DNA of 5,476 bases from Flavobacteriales bacterium UBA5933 (GTDB lineage: Bacteria > Bacteroidota > Bacteroidia > Flavobacteriales > Weeksellaceae). The translations under genes were made by a program, and so were the position numbers. The stretch covers positions 1-5,476 of the forward strand of contig DJDD01000162.1 of NCBI GenBank assembly GCA_002430925.1, written 5' to 3'. The notes under the pieces were generated by a model. That model saw only the letters and a list, made by a program, of their open reading frames with translations. It was not told the DNA's origin and searched no databases. Numbering within the stretch: the first letter of the stretch is position 1; each line of letters opens with the position of its first letter. This document shows, piece by piece, positions 1 to 5,476 of this stretch.

Positions 1-15
1 TTAGCCCAAAACAAA

Positions 16-49
16 AAAATCCAAGCTTTTGCTTGGATTTTGATTTTTA
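16..49 (+). terminator. Intrinsic terminator of an upstream plus-strand gene
   Basis: A perfect 11-bp stem (arms 16-26 and 31-41, core CCAAGC/GCTTGG) closes on a TTTT loop and is followed by a T-rich tail (TGATTTTT). An A-run at 13-19 precedes it. No minus-strand gene lies immediately to its right, so it most likely ends transcription of a plus-strand gene whose 3' end is at or before the left edge. The TAG at 2-4 could be that gene's stop, but too little sequence is present to tell. Confidence 0.7.
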
Positions 50-79
50 TAATTAATGCCATTTTATATTTTTATTTTA

Positions 80-105
80 TTGTTAAAAATCAATTACTTA
101 TATTG
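80..105 (+). promoter_or_regulatory. Possible Bacteroidota-type promoter for the small membrane protein
   Basis: TTG at 80-82 and TATATTG at 99-105 are separated by 16 bases and lie just upstream of the ATG at 129. They resemble the Bacteroidota -33 TTG / -7 TAnnTTTG pattern, but one T of the -7 box is missing and the spacing is slightly short. In DNA this AT-rich such matches arise by chance. The placement between a terminator and an isolated gene is the main support. Confidence 0.25.
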
Positions 106-128
106 TTAGTAATTTAAATATATAAATA

Positions 129-329
129 ATGGAAAAATTAATTTACTTTATTATTACTGTTGGAATATCTATCGGGATATTTTTTCTTCTAAGAAATTTT
201 TTTTGTTGGTATTATAAAATCAATGATATTATAAATCTTAAAAAACAAAATATTGAACTACAAGAAGAAAATAATGCATTACTTAAAGAGCTTGTTAGTA
301 TAATCAAAAGAGAAGCTCAAAAAGATTAA
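129..329 (+). CDS. Small single-pass membrane protein with coiled-coil tail (hypothetical)
   Basis: A 66-residue protein of no recognised family. Residues about 4-25 form one hydrophobic transmembrane segment (LIYFIITVGISIGIFFLL), followed by an aromatic/basic juxtamembrane stretch (RNFFCWYYK). Residues about 32-62 are a polar amphipathic helix rich in Leu, Ile, Glu, Gln, Asn and Lys, typical of a short coiled coil. The likely topology is an inner-membrane anchor with a cytoplasmic oligomerising tail, as the positive charges follow the segment. It stands alone between two hairpin terminators, so it is probably monocistronic. The ATG at 129 is preceded by an AT-only leader with no Shine-Dalgarno motif, as usual in this phylum. 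Small proteins of this layout are common in flavobacteria, but no function can be assigned. It is likely a real gene because its composition is protein-like and terminators flank it tightly. Confidence 0.7.
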   Translation: MEKLIYFIITVGISIGIFFLLRNFFCWYYKINDIINLKKQNIELQEENNALLKELVSIIKREAQKD

Positions 330-340
330 ATATAGTTTTT

Positions 341-376
341 AAAAAAAACCTTGTAAATCAAATTACAAGGTTTTTA
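341..376. terminator. Bidirectional intrinsic terminator between convergent genes
   Basis: The stem has an 8-bp core CCTTGTAA (349-356) / TTACAAGG (363-370), extended by five A-T pairs to 344-356 / 363-375, with a six-base loop ATCAAA. T-runs are present on both strands (371-375 on plus; the complement of A341-348 on minus). It lies 14 bases after the stop of the small membrane gene and 25 bases past the stop of the minus-strand peptidase gene, so it can serve both. Confidence 0.88.
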
Positions 377-400
377 TTTTTTCTACATATTTAAAATTAA

Positions 401-2509
401 TTATTTCAATCCATGAAATTTTAACATTGGTTCTATTGATGGAGCTTTTCCTCTAAAGTTTTTATAAATCACATTCAAATCGTCAGAATTTCCTTGAGAA
501 AATACTTTTTCACGTAAAATTTGACCATTCTGTCTTGTCATTCCTCCATTTTCTAATGTCCATTCGTAAGCATCGTGGTCTAACATTTCAGCCCAAATGT
601 ATGCAAAATATCCTGCCGCGTAACCTCCTCCAAAAATATGGCTAAAATAAGATGAACGGTAACGAGGTGGGACTAATGCTAAATTTGTTTTATTATCAAT
701 TAAGGCTTGTTCTTCAAACTTATTTACATCAGTTATTGTAACATCAGAAGTTACTGTATGCCAAGACAAATCCAGAGCAGCAGCAGATAATAATTCAGTT
801 AAAGTATAACCCTTATTAAAATTAGAAGCCTTTTTCATTTTTGCAACCAATTCATCTGGAATCACTTCATTTGTTTGATAATGTTTTGCATAATTCTTTA
901 AGATTGTTGGCTCTGTTGCATAGTGTTCATGAAACTGTGATGGAAATTCCACAAAATCTCTAGAAACACTTGTTCCTGATAAAGTTGGATATTCTTGATT
1001 TGCAAAAAATCCATGTATAGCATGTCCAAATTCATGAAAAGTAGTAATTACATCATCATAAGAAATTAAAGCAGGTTGTCCATTTGCAGGCTTTGTATAA
1101 TTTCCTACATTATAAATCACCGGTTTTGTTCCAAATAAATGAGATTGTTCTACAAGATTGCTCATCCAAGCACCTCCTTGTTTAGAATCTCTTTTAAAAT
1201 AATCCGTATAGAATAAGCCTAATTGCGAACCATCTTCATTAAACAATTCATATACTTTTACATCTTCGTGCCAAACAGGAATATCTGTTCTTTTCTTAAA
1301 TGTGATTCCGTACAATTTATTTGCCATAAAGAAAATTCCATTTTCTACAACAGAATCTAAAATAAAATAAGGTTTCATTTCATTTTCATCAATATCAAAT
1401 TTCTCTTTACGTACCTTTTCAGCATAATAATTCCAATCTGCAGCAGTTAAAGTGTTATTTGGATTTTCTCTTTTGGCCAATGCTTCAAATTCTGTTGCAT
1501 CTTTTTTTGCCATTGCAGTCGTTGCAGGAATCATTTGATTCAGAATATTCTTAGCAGCAGTAGGATTTTGTGCCATTTGATCTTGTAACTTCCATTCAGC
1601 ATAATTAGCAAACCCTAAAAGTTTTGCTTTCTCTGCACGTTTTTTAACCAAAGTAAGAATTGTAGCACGTGTATCGTTTTCGTCATTTTTCTCTGTTCTA
1701 ATCCACGCTGCATCAAATAATTTTTTACGTGAAGCAGGATTAGTCATATTTTGTAATTCTGGTTGTTGTGTCGTATTTAATAAACTAATTAAATATGTTC
1801 CATCAGCTTGTTTAAAAGATTCTAAATCAGCATCACTCAAACCTGCTAATTCAGCTTTAGTAAAAGTAACACCAACAGATTTTGTCCCTTTTAATAATTG
1901 ATTAGAAAATTTAGTTTCTAATGTAGCGATATCTCCGTTCAATTTTTTTAACTGAACTTTTTGAGCTGACGATAAATTTGCACCAGCCAACTCAAATTTC
2001 TGGTAATAGACATCTAACAAACGAGCAGATTCCTTATCCAAATTCAATTCAGCTTTTTTATCATGCAATGATTTTACACGTTTAAAAAGTTTATCATTTA
2101 AATAAATGGCATCACTATGCGCTGCAAATTTTGGAGATAACTCTTCCTCTACGGCTTGTAAAGTTTCATTAGTATTTGCACCCGTCAATAAATTAAATAC
2201 ATGACTAACTCTTCCTAACAATTGACCAGATTTTTCCATCTCAACCAATGTATTTTCAAAAGTTGGTGCAGCAGAATTGTTTGCAATTTTTTCTATCTCT
2301 GCCAATTGCTCAGCCATCCCTTGCAACAAAGCTGGTTTAAAATCTTCATTTTTTATTTTAGAAAAATCGGGTGTATGATAAGGTAATTGACTTTCTTTGA
2401 AAAATGGATTTTCGCTATTCCACATTGTATTTGTTGTTTTTTGACTACATGAATTGGCTAAAATCGATGATCCAAGCACCATTCCGTAGAAGATTTTTTT
2501 GTTAAACAT
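401..2509 (-). CDS. dcp: M3-family peptidyl-dipeptidase Dcp, lipoprotein form
   Basis: A zinc metallopeptidase that removes C-terminal dipeptides from oligopeptides. The 702 residues match the usual Dcp length of about 680-710. The zinc site HEFGH is at residues 492-496 (ligands His492 and His496, catalytic Glu493), with third-ligand candidate Glu521 in DFVEFPSQ. Its surroundings (TLSGT, DFVEFPSQ) follow Dcp rather than oligopeptidase A. The C-terminal PPRYRSSYF (614-622) and GGGYAAGY (627-634) are the family's substrate-contacting segment and are intact. Unlike E. coli Dcp, it starts with a short hydrophobic signal and a lipobox-like SILANSC with Cys21, so it is probably lipid-anchored facing the periplasm, where it would break down imported or secreted peptides. 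The ATG at 2509 is the natural start because the signal peptide begins there; no Shine-Dalgarno motif is seen. Its GC content is higher than the gene pair to its right, consistent with a core gene. It is monocistronic, with a strong terminator downstream. Confidence 0.96.
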   Translation of the reverse strand: MFNKKIFYGMVLGSSILANSCSQKTTNTMWNSENPFFKESQLPYHTPDFSKIKNEDFKPALLQGMAEQLAEIEKIANNSAAPTFENTLVEMEKSGQLLGRVSHVFNLLTGANTNETLQAVEEELSPKFAAHSDAIYLNDKLFKRVKSLHDKKAELNLDKESARLLDVYYQKFELAGANLSSAQKVQLKKLNGDIATLETKFSNQLLKGTKSVGVTFTKAELAGLSDADLESFKQADGTYLISLLNTTQQPELQNMTNPASRKKLFDAAWIRTEKNDENDTRATILTLVKKRAEKAKLLGFANYAEWKLQDQMAQNPTAAKNILNQMIPATTAMAKKDATEFEALAKRENPNNTLTAADWNYYAEKVRKEKFDIDENEMKPYFILDSVVENGIFFMANKLYGITFKKRTDIPVWHEDVKVYELFNEDGSQLGLFYTDYFKRDSKQGGAWMSNLVEQSHLFGTKPVIYNVGNYTKPANGQPALISYDDVITTFHEFGHAIHGFFANQEYPTLSGTSVSRDFVEFPSQFHEHYATEPTILKNYAKHYQTNEVIPDELVAKMKKASNFNKGYTLTELLSAAALDLSWHTVTSDVTITDVNKFEEQALIDNKTNLALVPPRYRSSYFSHIFGGGYAAGYFAYIWAEMLDHDAYEWTLENGGMTRQNGQILREKVFSQGNSDDLNVIYKNFRGKAPSIEPMLKFHGLK

Positions 2510-2538
2510 TTAGTACATTTTTATATAAAAACGAAGTT

Positions 2539-2550
2539 AAGATTAATCTT
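2539..2550. promoter_or_regulatory. 12-base perfect palindrome in the dcp leader
   Basis: AAGATTAATCTT is a perfect inverted repeat 30 bases upstream of the dcp start codon. It could be an operator half-site pair or a chance AT-rich palindrome. There is no independent support. Confidence 0.25.
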
Positions 2551-2578
2551 CAAAAAATTCAAACCAAAATAACAGTTC

Positions 2579-2610
2579 ACTTTATAAACTTTTATACAGC
2601 TACTTTTATA
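2579..2610 (-). repeat. Three TATAAA(A)GT direct repeats upstream of dcp
   Basis: Read on the minus strand, TATAAAAGT occurs at 2610-2602 and at 2596-2588, then TATAAAGT at 2586-2579. The starts are 14 and 10 bases apart, about 70-100 bases upstream of the dcp ATG. The location suits binding sites for an activator or repressor. The sequence is AT-rich, so chance or slippage origin is possible. Confidence 0.4.
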
Positions 2611-2652
2611 AAAAATACAATAATAGTTATTCTTTTTTCAATAGATTAAATT

Positions 2653-2747
2653 CGGGCGGGCTTTCTGTTACAATCTTTTACAAACACATACTTCGGCTAC
2701 GCTCAGCCATCGGTTTGTGAAAGGATTTACACGGCAATCCCTAACGC
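2653..2747. repeat. GC-rich structured intergenic repeat (flavobacterial REP-like element)
   Basis: About 95 bases are markedly richer in G and C than the flanks. They begin CGGGCGGGCTTTC and end GGCAATCCCTAACGC, a pair of boundary motifs that I recall from interspersed non-coding repeats in flavobacterial genomes (recall, not a search). Internal structure is clear. CTTTTACAAAC (2675-2685) pairs with GTTTGTGAAAG (2713-2723) over 11 positions with one G-T wobble, and a nested GGCT/AGCC pair sits in the loop. Alternatively, GGATT (2723-2727) pairs with AATCC (2736-2740). There is no coding potential. It lies between the core-like dcp gene and the AT-rich gene pair. Confidence 0.65.
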
Positions 2748-2761
2748 AAAATACAAGTTTG

Positions 2762-2807
2762 AAAAATAGCCAATAATAACAACTTTACAACATTGATTAT
2801 TAGCTAT
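2762..2807 (-). terminator. Probable terminator of the SH3 lipoprotein gene
   Basis: On the minus strand, the arms 2807-2796 and 2777-2766 form a 12-bp stem with one G-U pair. That position would be a C/A mismatch on the plus strand, so the hairpin favours minus-strand RNA. A run of U follows (complement of A2762-2766). The weak points are a loop of about 18 bases and an AU-rich stem. It lies about 40 bases beyond the stop of the SH3 lipoprotein gene, as expected for the end of that operon. Confidence 0.45.
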
Positions 2808-2848
2808 AAAGATTTGTGATAAACATTAGTTTTCGGAAAATAAAAAAT

Positions 2849-3994
2849 TTAATTCTTTACTCGACTTTTATGTACAAAACCTTTTTTTCCAGTTTTAGTT
2901 TCTATTAACCACCAGTCTCCTGTGTTATCTAATACTTGTATTTCTTCTCCTGAATTTATTTTTTGTATAATTTTTGATGAAGTACTTTTTCCTTCTCTCA
3001 AATTTGTGTAACCATCTTCATCATAAATAATAAAATTTGTATTTTCATTATTATTAGGTTCATAAATGTATTCTGCATAGTCTTTTAATCTTTCAAAACC
3101 AAAATAATCATTATTCTTTAAAAAGGATTTATACTTTATATCTGTGTCTAATCTTTGTTGAATATATCCAACAATTCCAATTCTTAATTCTTTTTCATAT
3201 ATATAAGCGATTATTTCATCAGGATTTGAATAATTATCCTTATTATTATCAATTTCTTTAGTAATATAATTTATATTACTATATGCGTTACCTTCTTTAA
3301 CATAAGAGAAATCTTCTGTCATTCCTCCAAAAATAATATTCTCTATATCATCTAAAATTCCCTTACGGATACAATACTTATGATTATTCATATTATAAGA
3401 AAATATTAAATCATGAAATAATGATTTATTATCAAAATCAAAATCATTAAAAACAAATTTTACTAAATCTTTATCTTTATTATAACCATATTCAATTACT
3501 AAATCTTTTAAAACATAAGGATATTTCATTTTTAAAAATTTATATGAAATTTCATCTTTATAAAAAACAAACGAATTATACCAAAATAAAAGGTCTGAAC
3601 TGATAAAATCATCATCATTTGAATCTGCATCTTGAATTAATATATAATTGTTACCTCTTATAGCTACTTCTGGAAATATTGATGTAGGTCTAAGAGCTAT
3701 AATATTATTTTCGTATTCATTTATATTTAAATTATAAATTTTATTTATAGTTTCAGAAAATAATAAATTATTAGGAAATTTAAATTTTCTATGCTCAAGA
3801 ATTTTTTTCCCTTTTTTTATTATTTCTGAAGATAAATCATCATATGAACTTTTAGTTCCGTCACCTTCATCAGTAATATTATACGGAGCTTTTTTTACTA
3901 TATTCATTTCTTTATCGTTTTTACTTGAGCTATTTTGACCATTACATGAAATGTTTATAATAGCACATATTAAAATTAATATATATATTTTCAT
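2849..3994 (-). CDS. Lipoprotein with C-terminal bacterial SH3 domain; candidate immunity protein
   Basis: A 381-residue protein from the ATG at 3994. It begins MKIYILILICAIINISC, a short lipoprotein signal, with Cys17 followed by NGQ as the likely lipidation site. It is therefore probably anchored in a membrane and exposed to the periplasm. Residues about 20-320 are an Asn-, Asp- and Ile-rich region with no family I recognise. Residues about 322-380 form a bacterial SH3 (SH3b) domain: TNLREG near 330-335, SGEEIQVLD, the Trp pair 361-362 in GDWWLIE, and GFVH at 372-375. Such domains commonly bind cell-wall peptides. An in-frame ATG at 4024 would add ten residues and overlap the upstream gene by 16 bases. 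The 3994 start is preferred because the signal peptide begins there, 14 bases after the upstream stop. That spacing implies co-transcription with the GH19 gene. A periplasmic, wall-binding lipoprotein beside a wall-degrading enzyme suggests an immunity role; this is inference from context. Composition is strongly AT-rich, unlike dcp. Confidence 0.85.
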   Translation of the reverse strand: MKIYILILICAIINISCNGQNSSSKNDKEMNIVKKAPYNITDEGDGTKSSYDDLSSEIIKKGKKILEHRKFKFPNNLLFSETINKIYNLNINEYENNIIALRPTSIFPEVAIRGNNYILIQDADSNDDDFISSDLLFWYNSFVFYKDEISYKFLKMKYPYVLKDLVIEYGYNKDKDLVKFVFNDFDFDNKSLFHDLIFSYNMNNHKYCIRKGILDDIENIIFGGMTEDFSYVKEGNAYSNINYITKEIDNNKDNYSNPDEIIAYIYEKELRIGIVGYIQQRLDTDIKYKSFLKNNDYFGFERLKDYAEYIYEPNNNENTNFIIYDEDGYTNLREGKSTSSKIIQKINSGEEIQVLDNTGDWWLIETKTGKKGFVHKSRVKN

Positions 3995-4008
3995 AACTAA
4001 AAGTATAT

Positions 4009-4343
4009 TTATAATCCGAACCATTTTTTTGTACCATGTTTAGAATTATCCCAAGTGGTTTCTCTAACTTTTCTAGGTTCTACTATAAAATGAGTTGGTT
4101 TTTTATCGCCTATTTCTAAATATTTTAGATTTTTTTTAAATTCTTGTACTGGTTTTGTACTTTGCCCTGAGTTAAAGGTAAAGCACCCAACAGAGAACCT
4201 CGGACAATATTGATGTAATGCAATACCTCCTCTATCTCCATCAGGACCACTAATCCCGTTATTTGCAGAGGCAGCTTTAGATTCACTATCTATAACATAC
4301 ATGGTGTATTTTTGACCATTTAAACCAGGTACTAAAAAAAAAA
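4009..4343 (-). CDS. Fragment 3: C-terminal H/S/G-C motif domain
   Basis: After the T run the protein continues as LVPGLNGQKYTMYVIDSE, then GPDGDRGGIALHQYCPRF and SVGCFTF, ending at WFGL. The order of a PPGDFF-type strand, a Gly-Ile-x-Leu-His strand and a Ser-x-Gly-Cys turn is the one seen in L,D-transpeptidase-like and DUF2778/DUF5675-type domains, where His and Cys are catalytic. The spacing here is shorter than in YkuD proteins, so family membership is uncertain. A nominal ATG at 4437 gives a longer open reading, but its first 30 or so residues are out of frame. Confidence 0.65.
4334..4343 (-). other. Frameshift site 2 (ten-base T run in the coding strand)
   Basis: Ten consecutive A on the plus strand (T in the coding strand) follow CCT CCA GGT GA. 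With ten T the frame goes to FFFSTWF and out of the conserved domain. With nine it reads DFFLVPGLNGQKY into the C-terminal domain. The length makes it a candidate for replication slippage, transcriptional slippage or a sequencing homopolymer error. Confidence 0.7.
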
Positions 4344-4972
4344 TCACCTGGAGGTACCTCATTGTATTGACCATATCTTTCATTTGAATGCTTAAAAATT
4401 TTAGTTTTTTTAGAGTTTGTAACTTGATGAGTATCACGGCTCAAATAGCTAGTATAACTTGCTTTTGGTAGCATTTTTTCTTTTTTCAACTTTTTATAAG
4501 TAACTAAAGACATATCGTTATATACATAGACTTTGTACATAGCCCATTTTATTCCAGCAATAGCTGGATCATTTTGAAATTCTATTTCACTACCAGAAAC
4601 AACAACAACTGTAGGTTCTTCTTCTAATTGTGGGCTTGTGTTATTTATAGTTAGTTTACAATAATTTACTTTTAATATTTCAACTGCTTTTTTAAAATAT
4701 CGTTCTCTTTCACTTAACCCCTCAAGATAAGGATTTATTTTCTCAGTAACTTTTTTAACACATTCTTCAGAAACTTGTTGTGCAATAGAATTTATATTAT
4801 TTTTTCCCCAATATGCTAATGCAGATATCATCGCATCTTCTGCATTTTCTTTTAATTTACAAGGATTATTTCCTCCTACCCATTGTACATTAATTCCAAA
4901 ATTTTTATTTACATAATCTTGTAAATTTTTATAATTATCATTCCAAGTTATTTGCTTAAACCCTTTTCCACT
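4334..4972 (-). CDS. Fragment 2: second half of GH19 domain and linker region
   Basis: This frame resumes the protein at SGKGFKQITWNDNY, the substrate-binding signature of GH19 (compare GRGLIQLTGRDNY-type segments), followed by AMISALAYWG, matching the family's closing helix with Trp. Then comes a helical stretch (NINSIAQQVSEECVKKV), a Glu-rich and Val-rich joint (EEEPTVVVVSGSEIEF), and the start of the C-terminal domain with ASYTSYLSRDTHQ and YGQYNEVPPGDFF. The same frame is nominally open from an ATG at 5047 to a TAG at 4286. Its first 25 residues and everything after the T run are out-of-frame translation, not protein. Confidence 0.7.
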
Positions 4973-5476
4973 AATATCTCCAACCATCATCATTATCCGT
5001 ATTATTTTTCCCATTTGGATGCGTTTTTCCATAAATTGCATTAGCAACAGTTTTCCAATTTTTAGAATCTAATGATAAATCTGATAATCTCTTCGCTTCT
5101 GCTTTCTGTTTTTCTAGGTTACCAAACTCTTTAAAATAAGAATAAAATAATTTTCTCATTCTTTCTGGATTTGTATATTTAAATTTCTCCTGTAAAATAA
5201 AAAATTTACTTTCTTGGGATATCTGTGAAAGAAAATGAGCTTTAGTAACACATGTATTGATAGCTACAATTTTTCTATATTTATTTAAAATAGGCAATGC
5301 ATTTATTATAATAGTATCATCTTCAATTAATGTTTTTCCTTCTCTATTTACACAAATAGCTTTTATTTCATCTAAAGTTATATCCTTATTACAATTTGGA
5401 CATTTGCTTGTTTTTTCCTTCTTTTTCTCTCCTTGTCCTACAATAGCAGGTTTTTTTGTGGTATCAATAGAAAATG
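4971..5476 (-). CDS. Fragment 1: CPNC linker and first half of GH19 domain
   Basis: An open frame from the right edge to a TAG at 4971, with 167 visible residues. A Lys/Glu-rich linker (GQGEKKKEKTSK) leads into CPNCNKDITLDEIKAIC, a two-cysteine knuckle-like segment followed by a helix. The GH19 fold then begins: INTCVTKAHFLSQISQES, with Glu88 at the position of the catalytic acid in the HES/HET motif of the family, EKFKYTNPERM, and ANAIYG. It ends at GWRY, half of the conserved GWRY-SGKG-xxQIT signature. A TTG at 5297 opens the longest start-to-stop reading, but the frame continues upstream without a stop and the homologous sequence does too, so TTG is not the start. Confidence 0.75.
   Translation of the reverse strand, partial: FSIDTTKKPAIVGQGEKKKEKTSKCPNCNKDITLDEIKAICVNREGKTLIEDDTIIINALPILNKYRKIVAINTCVTKAHFLSQISQESKFFILQEKFKYTNPERMRKLFYSYFKEFGNLEKQKAEAKRLSDLSLDSKNWKTVANAIYGKTHPNGKNNTDNDDGWRY
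4973..4974 (-). other. Frameshift site 1 (extra T within TAT-TAG)
   Basis: The minus strand reads GGT TGG AGA TAT TAG TGG. Dropping one T restores GGT TGG AGA TAT AGT GGA, i.e. GWRYSGKG, exactly the conserved GH19 signature. Reading through TAG would give only four codons before TAA, so suppression cannot rescue the protein. The change is in a TT doublet, not a long run. Confidence 0.75.

Larger units (their letters stand above)
2510..2848. other. Intergenic region upstream of dcp
   Basis: This 339-base gap holds no credible coding sequence on either strand. From right to left (the direction of transcription) it contains a probable terminator of the SH3 lipoprotein gene, a GC-rich structured repeat, three TATAAA(A)GT direct repeats and a 12-base palindrome ahead of dcp. 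A clear TAnnTTTG promoter for dcp is not visible. The nearest match on the minus strand is TATTTTGG at 2571-2564, without a well-placed upstream TTG. Confidence 0.8.
4009..5476 (-). pseudogene. GH19 chitinase/lysozyme-like multidomain protein, frameshifted twice and cut by the window edge
   Basis: One gene spread over three reading frames. The frame is open to the right edge, so the true start lies beyond 5476. Removing one base at 4973-4974 and one at 4334-4343 gives about 487 continuous residues ending at the TAA at 4009. Visible order: linker with CPNC (24-28); GH19-like domain about 60-225; helical and Val-rich linker; C-terminal domain about 300-487 with PPGDFF and H420-x6-S427-V-G-C430. 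GH19 enzymes cleave beta-1,4 links in chitin or, in bacterial and phage forms, peptidoglycan. The C-terminal motif resembles L,D-transpeptidase or DUF2778-type catalytic cysteines, so the protein may carry two wall-active modules. This layout resembles secreted antibacterial effectors of Bacteroidota, possibly type VI cargo, with the downstream lipoprotein as partner; that role is inference. The reading frames are well preserved after each break, so the lesions are recent, or one or both are sequence errors. Confidence 0.8.

Noticed and set aside
2653..2747. tRNA or other classical RNA gene in the GC-rich intergenic block
   Set aside because: No cloverleaf, anticodon arm or T-loop pattern is present. 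The hairpins fit a repeat element instead.
2510..2848. CRISPR array
   Set aside because: The short TATAAA(A)GT repeats are too short and too close together for repeat-spacer units, and no cas genes are present.
3995..4024. Upstream ATG at 4024 for the SH3 lipoprotein
   Set aside because: It would place ten extra residues before a normal lipoprotein signal and overlap the preceding gene. The ATG at 3994 fits the signal peptide and spacing better.
4344..4437. ATG at 4437 as start of an independent 142-residue gene
   Set aside because: The first 30 or so residues overlap the better-supported other frame (SNERYGQYNEVPPGD), and domain-like sequence starts only after the T run.
4971..4973. TAG at 4971 read as an amino acid (suppression or pyrrolysine)
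   Set aside because: The same frame meets TAA after only four further codons, and the conserved sequence continues in the +1 frame instead.
4974..5047. ATG at 5047 as start of an independent 253-residue gene
   Set aside because: Its first 25 residues (Met/Ile-rich) are an out-of-frame reading of the preceding GH19 segment. Protein-like sequence in this frame begins only at SGKG, directly after the first break.

Overview
The window looks like chromosomal DNA from a member of the Bacteroidota, most likely a flavobacterium. The base composition is very AT-rich. Starts lack Shine-Dalgarno sequences and sit behind A/T-rich leaders. The lipoproteins have relaxed lipoboxes of the kind common in this phylum (NSC-SQK, ISC-NGQ). 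The intergenic DNA carries a GC-richer, structured element resembling the interspersed repeats I associate with flavobacterial genomes. The assignment rests on these traits, not on a marker gene.

Left part (1-400): a strong hairpin terminator for a plus-strand gene that ends at or before the window edge is followed by a monocistronic 66-residue membrane protein with a coiled-coil tail. A second hairpin, U-rich on both sides, separates this gene from the convergent peptidase gene.

Middle (401-2848): an intact, lipoprotein-type M3 peptidyl-dipeptidase (Dcp) on the minus strand. Its 339-base upstream region holds three TATAAA(A)GT direct repeats, a 12-base palindrome, the GC-rich repeat element and a probable terminator for the next gene.

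Right part (2849-5476): a two-gene minus-strand unit that is visibly more AT-rich than the peptidase gene. The upstream gene runs off the right edge. It encodes a multidomain protein: a CPNC-containing linker, a GH19 (chitinase/lysozyme-like) domain, and a C-terminal domain with an H-x6-S-x-G-C motif reminiscent of L,D-transpeptidase/DUF2778-type folds. It is broken by two one-base insertions, one in a TT doublet and one in a ten-base T run. Without these it would read through about 487 visible residues. Fourteen bases after its stop, a lipoprotein with a C-terminal bacterial SH3 domain begins.

The best reading of this pair is a cell-wall-attacking secreted effector (possibly type VI secretion cargo) and a periplasm-facing lipoprotein that may be its immunity partner. 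The domain assignments come from the sequence. The effector/immunity interpretation is inference, because the upstream genes are outside the window.
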